A stretch of DNA of 34,058 nt from Firmicutes bacterium UBA4882 (GTDB lineage Bacteria; Bacillota; UBA4882), in the NCBI GenBank assembly GCA_002399265.1, contig DHDG01000044.1:1590-35647 (forward strand), read 5' to 3'. A program made the position numbers and the translations under genes. Shown in pieces: positions 32,461 through 34,058 of this stretch. Under the pieces are notes generated by a model. That model worked only from the letters and a program-made list of their open reading frames with translations, had not been told where the DNA came from and did no database searches. The first letter of the stretch is position 1; every line of letters starts with the position of its first letter.

Positions 32461-32733
32461 GTGGCGCAGAATGAAGTTTCAGATAACAAAAGTTCGAAAA
32501 ATAAAAGTTTTGAAGAAGATCTGACACGGCTGGAAGAAATTGTGTCAATCTTGGAATCGGGCGAAAAAACATTGGCAGAGAATTTGAAGCTTTATGAAGA
32601 AGGCATCCGGCTCTCGCGCAGCTGTCATAAGAAACTTGACGAAGTGGAAGGCCGGCTGCAAATTCTTAATATGGAGTATGCCGAGAATGGCGACATTCAG
32701 ACCAGCGATTTTGATCCGGAAGAAAGAGGGTAA
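32461..32733 (+). CDS. xseB: Exodeoxyribonuclease VII small subunit
   Basis: The 90-residue product starts at GTG 32461. The core SFEEDLTRLEEIVSILESGE (about 16-35) and the segment with LKLYEEGIRLSRSC are standard for XseB, which packs as helices on XseA. It has a polar N-terminal tail and an acidic C-terminal tail. It starts 26 bases after xseA, and ispA begins 4 bases after its stop. Confidence 0.95.
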   Translation: MAQNEVSDNKSSKNKSFEEDLTRLEEIVSILESGEKTLAENLKLYEEGIRLSRSCHKKLDEVEGRLQILNMEYAENGDIQTSDFDPEERG

Positions 32734-32737
32734 ACCA

Positions 32738-33622
32738 ATGAAGGCGCCGGATTCTCTGGCACAAGTAGCTGCTATTATCGAAAAAGAACTGGACAAGTAT
32801 CTTCCACCGGAAAGCACTTACCCGGCAATTATTTATCAGGCCATGCGCTATTCAGTCTTGGGTGGCGGTAAACGCCTGCGGGCCTATCTGGCAGTCAAAT
32901 CCTGTGAAATGAACGGCGGGAAGGCGGAATGCGCCTACCCGGCAGCCTGCGCAATCGAAATGGTGCATGCCTACTCTTTGATTCATGATGACCTGCCGTG
33001 TATGGACAATGATGATTTTCGGCGCGGCAAACCATCTAATCATAAAGTATTCGGCGAAGGTATGGCGGTCCTGGCAGGCGATGCCTTGCTCACGAGGGCG
33101 TTTGAGGTTTTGTGTGACGCACCGCATGAGTTAGAGGCGGCCACCAGGATCTCAATGATCAAGGAATTGTCAGCGGCAGCGGGATGCGCCGGAATGATTG
33201 GCGGACAAACGATTGATCTGCAGAGTGAAGGCAAAGTTCTGGAATTGTCGGAACTGGCTGTCCTGGACGCTGCCAAAACCGGTGCACTAATCAAAGCCGC
33301 CGCACGCATGGGTGGCCTTGCCGCCGGGACCGGAGCCAACGAAATGTGCGCTTTGACCGCTTACGCGGAGTCATTTGGCTTGGCGTTTCAAATTACGGAT
33401 GATATTCTGGATGTCAGCGGTGAAAGCAGCCGGTTAGGAAAGGCAACCGGGAGCGATGCTAAGAAGCAGAAAGCTACCTATGTTTCTCATTATGGTCTGG
33501 AACAGGCCAAAGCACTTGCACAGCATGAAGTGGAGAAAGCCTGCCAGAGCCTCACCCTTTTTGGCGACAAGGCCGCCGATTTGATCGATCTGGCAGAATC
33601 CGTCCTGGGGCGGGACCAATAA
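32738..33622 (+). CDS. ispA: Farnesyl/geranyl diphosphate synthase (polyprenyl synthase)
   Basis: ATG 32738 is the start, with AGAGGG 7 bases before; the open frame extends upstream through xseB without a ribosome site. The 294-residue protein has GGGKRLR (42-48), the first aspartate motif DDLPCMD (84-90) followed by DDFRRGKPS, GQTIDL (156-161) and the second aspartate motif DDILD (221-225). The two residues inside the first motif (LPCM) mark the bacterial FPP synthase type. It makes farnesyl diphosphate for undecaprenyl phosphate and quinones. Confidence 0.95.
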   Translation: MKAPDSLAQVAAIIEKELDKYLPPESTYPAIIYQAMRYSVLGGGKRLRAYLAVKSCEMNGGKAECAYPAACAIEMVHAYSLIHDDLPCMDNDDFRRGKPSNHKVFGEGMAVLAGDALLTRAFEVLCDAPHELEAATRISMIKELSAAAGCAGMIGGQTIDLQSEGKVLELSELAVLDAAKTGALIKAAARMGGLAAGTGANEMCALTAYAESFGLAFQITDDILDVSGESSRLGKATGSDAKKQKATYVSHYGLEQAKALAQHEVEKACQSLTLFGDKAADLIDLAESVLGRDQ

Positions 33623-33651
33623 TCTGACTTTCAACTTTAGAATGCTTTGAT

Positions 33652-33661
33652 AGAGGTGATC
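33652..33661 (+). promoter_or_regulatory. Strong ribosome site that decides the DUF212 start
   Basis: AGAGGTGATC is a near-full match to the anti-Shine-Dalgarno complement. GAGGTG ends 8 bases before ATT 33667 and 11 before CTG 33670, with no ATG, GTG or TTG at a usable distance in frame. Confidence 0.7.
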
Positions 33662-33666
33662 TAACT

Positions 33667-34058
33667 ATTCTGCACATTGCTGGCAATACAGTTCTCAATG
33701 TCGCCATATTTTCTTGGGCGATTGCGCAGATCCTCAAAGTAATCTTTGACTGCTGGAAAAAGAAGAAGATCGACTTCCGCAGGCTGGTAGGGGCAGGCGG
33801 GATGCCTAGTTCGCACTCAGCCTTTGTCTGTTCGCTGGCGACCGGAGTGGCACTGGTAGAAGGATGGCACAGCTCAATCGCAGCTTTGGCAATTTGTTTT
33901 GCGGTGGTAGTGATGTTTGACGCTGCCGGCGTACGCTATGCCGCCGGACAGCAGGCTGCGGTTCTTAATAAAATTGTGGAAGAATACTCACAGCTGGGAC
34001 GCATTCAAAACAAGAGGCTGAAAGAACTGCTGGGGCATACGCCATTTGAGGTATTCGT
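33667..34058 (+). CDS. DUF212 (YuiD-like, divergent PAP2) membrane protein, cut at the right edge, non-AUG start
   Basis: The frame from ATT 33667 reads 130 codons to the window edge. It shows WAIAQILKV, KKIDFRRLVGAGGMPSSHSAFVCSLATGVAL, VVMFDAAGVRYAAGQQAAVLNKIVEE and a final LGHTPFEVF, the full signature of DUF212 proteins (GGMPSSHSA is the phosphatase-like motif). Several hydrophobic segments suggest an inner-membrane protein; activity on a lipid phosphate is assumed from the family only. The frame is open from 33628, but no ATG, GTG or TTG occurs before the conserved part. The start is therefore ATT 33667, or less likely CTG 33670. It lies 44 bases after ispA, in the isoprenoid operon context. 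Confidence 0.85.
   Translation, partial: MLHIAGNTVLNVAIFSWAIAQILKVIFDCWKKKKIDFRRLVGAGGMPSSHSAFVCSLATGVALVEGWHSSIAALAICFAVVVMFDAAGVRYAAGQQAAVLNKIVEEYSQLGRIQNKRLKELLGHTPFEVF

Overview
The window looks like chromosome of a diderm (outer-membrane-bearing) Firmicute, most likely Negativicutes or a similar lineage. The evidence is mixed. Pointing to an outer membrane are an LptB-type lipopolysaccharide-export ATPase and a secreted beta-barrel-like protein ending in Phe with an SLH-like N-terminus. Pointing to Firmicutes are three-domain SLH proteins, a Gram-positive (DinR-type) LexA box, strong Shine-Dalgarno sites with frequent TTG/GTG starts, a ku-ligase-polymerase repair cassette of the kind found in spore formers, and xseA-xseB-ispA. 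Taxonomy is inferred, not proven. No rRNA, tRNA, CRISPR array, prophage or insertion sequence was recognised.

Layout. 1-8650 (+): a truncated coiled-coil membrane protein, a GlnQ-like ABC ATPase, lptB, a DUF3084 protein, a small secreted protein, a YqgF/RuvX-fold nuclease, the barrel protein, a uridine-kinase-like enzyme and a two-helix ferritin-like protein. 8661-11436 (-): ku, an ATP-dependent DNA ligase and a LigD-type polymerase, tightly coupled. 11725-13983 (+): a CopA-type copper ATPase, then a two-way terminator and convergent alaS. 16866-17921 (-): an unrecognised, possibly protease-derived protein. 18018-22604 (+): dnaE and dinB behind a LexA box. 22621-23364 (-): a SIMPL protein. 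23588-26378 (+): a cysteine-motif protein overlapping a nuclease-helicase fusion. 26462-27562 (+): an L,D-transpeptidase. 27635-28861 (-): an SLH protein. 29211-31062 (+): an ECF sigma factor with an anti-sigma/DUF4349 fusion. 31214-34058 (+): xseA, xseB, ispA and a truncated DUF212 (YuiD-like) gene with no ATG/GTG/TTG start.

Functionally the window has two themes. One is DNA repair and damage tolerance: Ku-Lig-Pol end joining, SOS-controlled DnaE-DinB, an Fe-S helicase with a RecB/Cas4-like nuclease domain, exonuclease VII and a RuvX-like nuclease. The other is the cell envelope: LptB, barrel protein, SLH protein, L,D-transpeptidase, and sigma/anti-sigma pair. Alanine-glycine or glycine-rich low-complexity inserts recur in several unrelated proteins. 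Several gene starts were set from Shine-Dalgarno positions (DUF3084, udk, ferritin-like, ku, copA, L,D-transpeptidase, anti-sigma, ispA). No clearly new multi-gene system was found. The best leads are the LexA-controlled dnaE-dinB unit with its odd divergent neighbour, the hairpin that hides the L,D-transpeptidase ribosome site, the AUU-start DUF212 gene, the EncFtn-like ferritin and the nuclease-helicase fusion.
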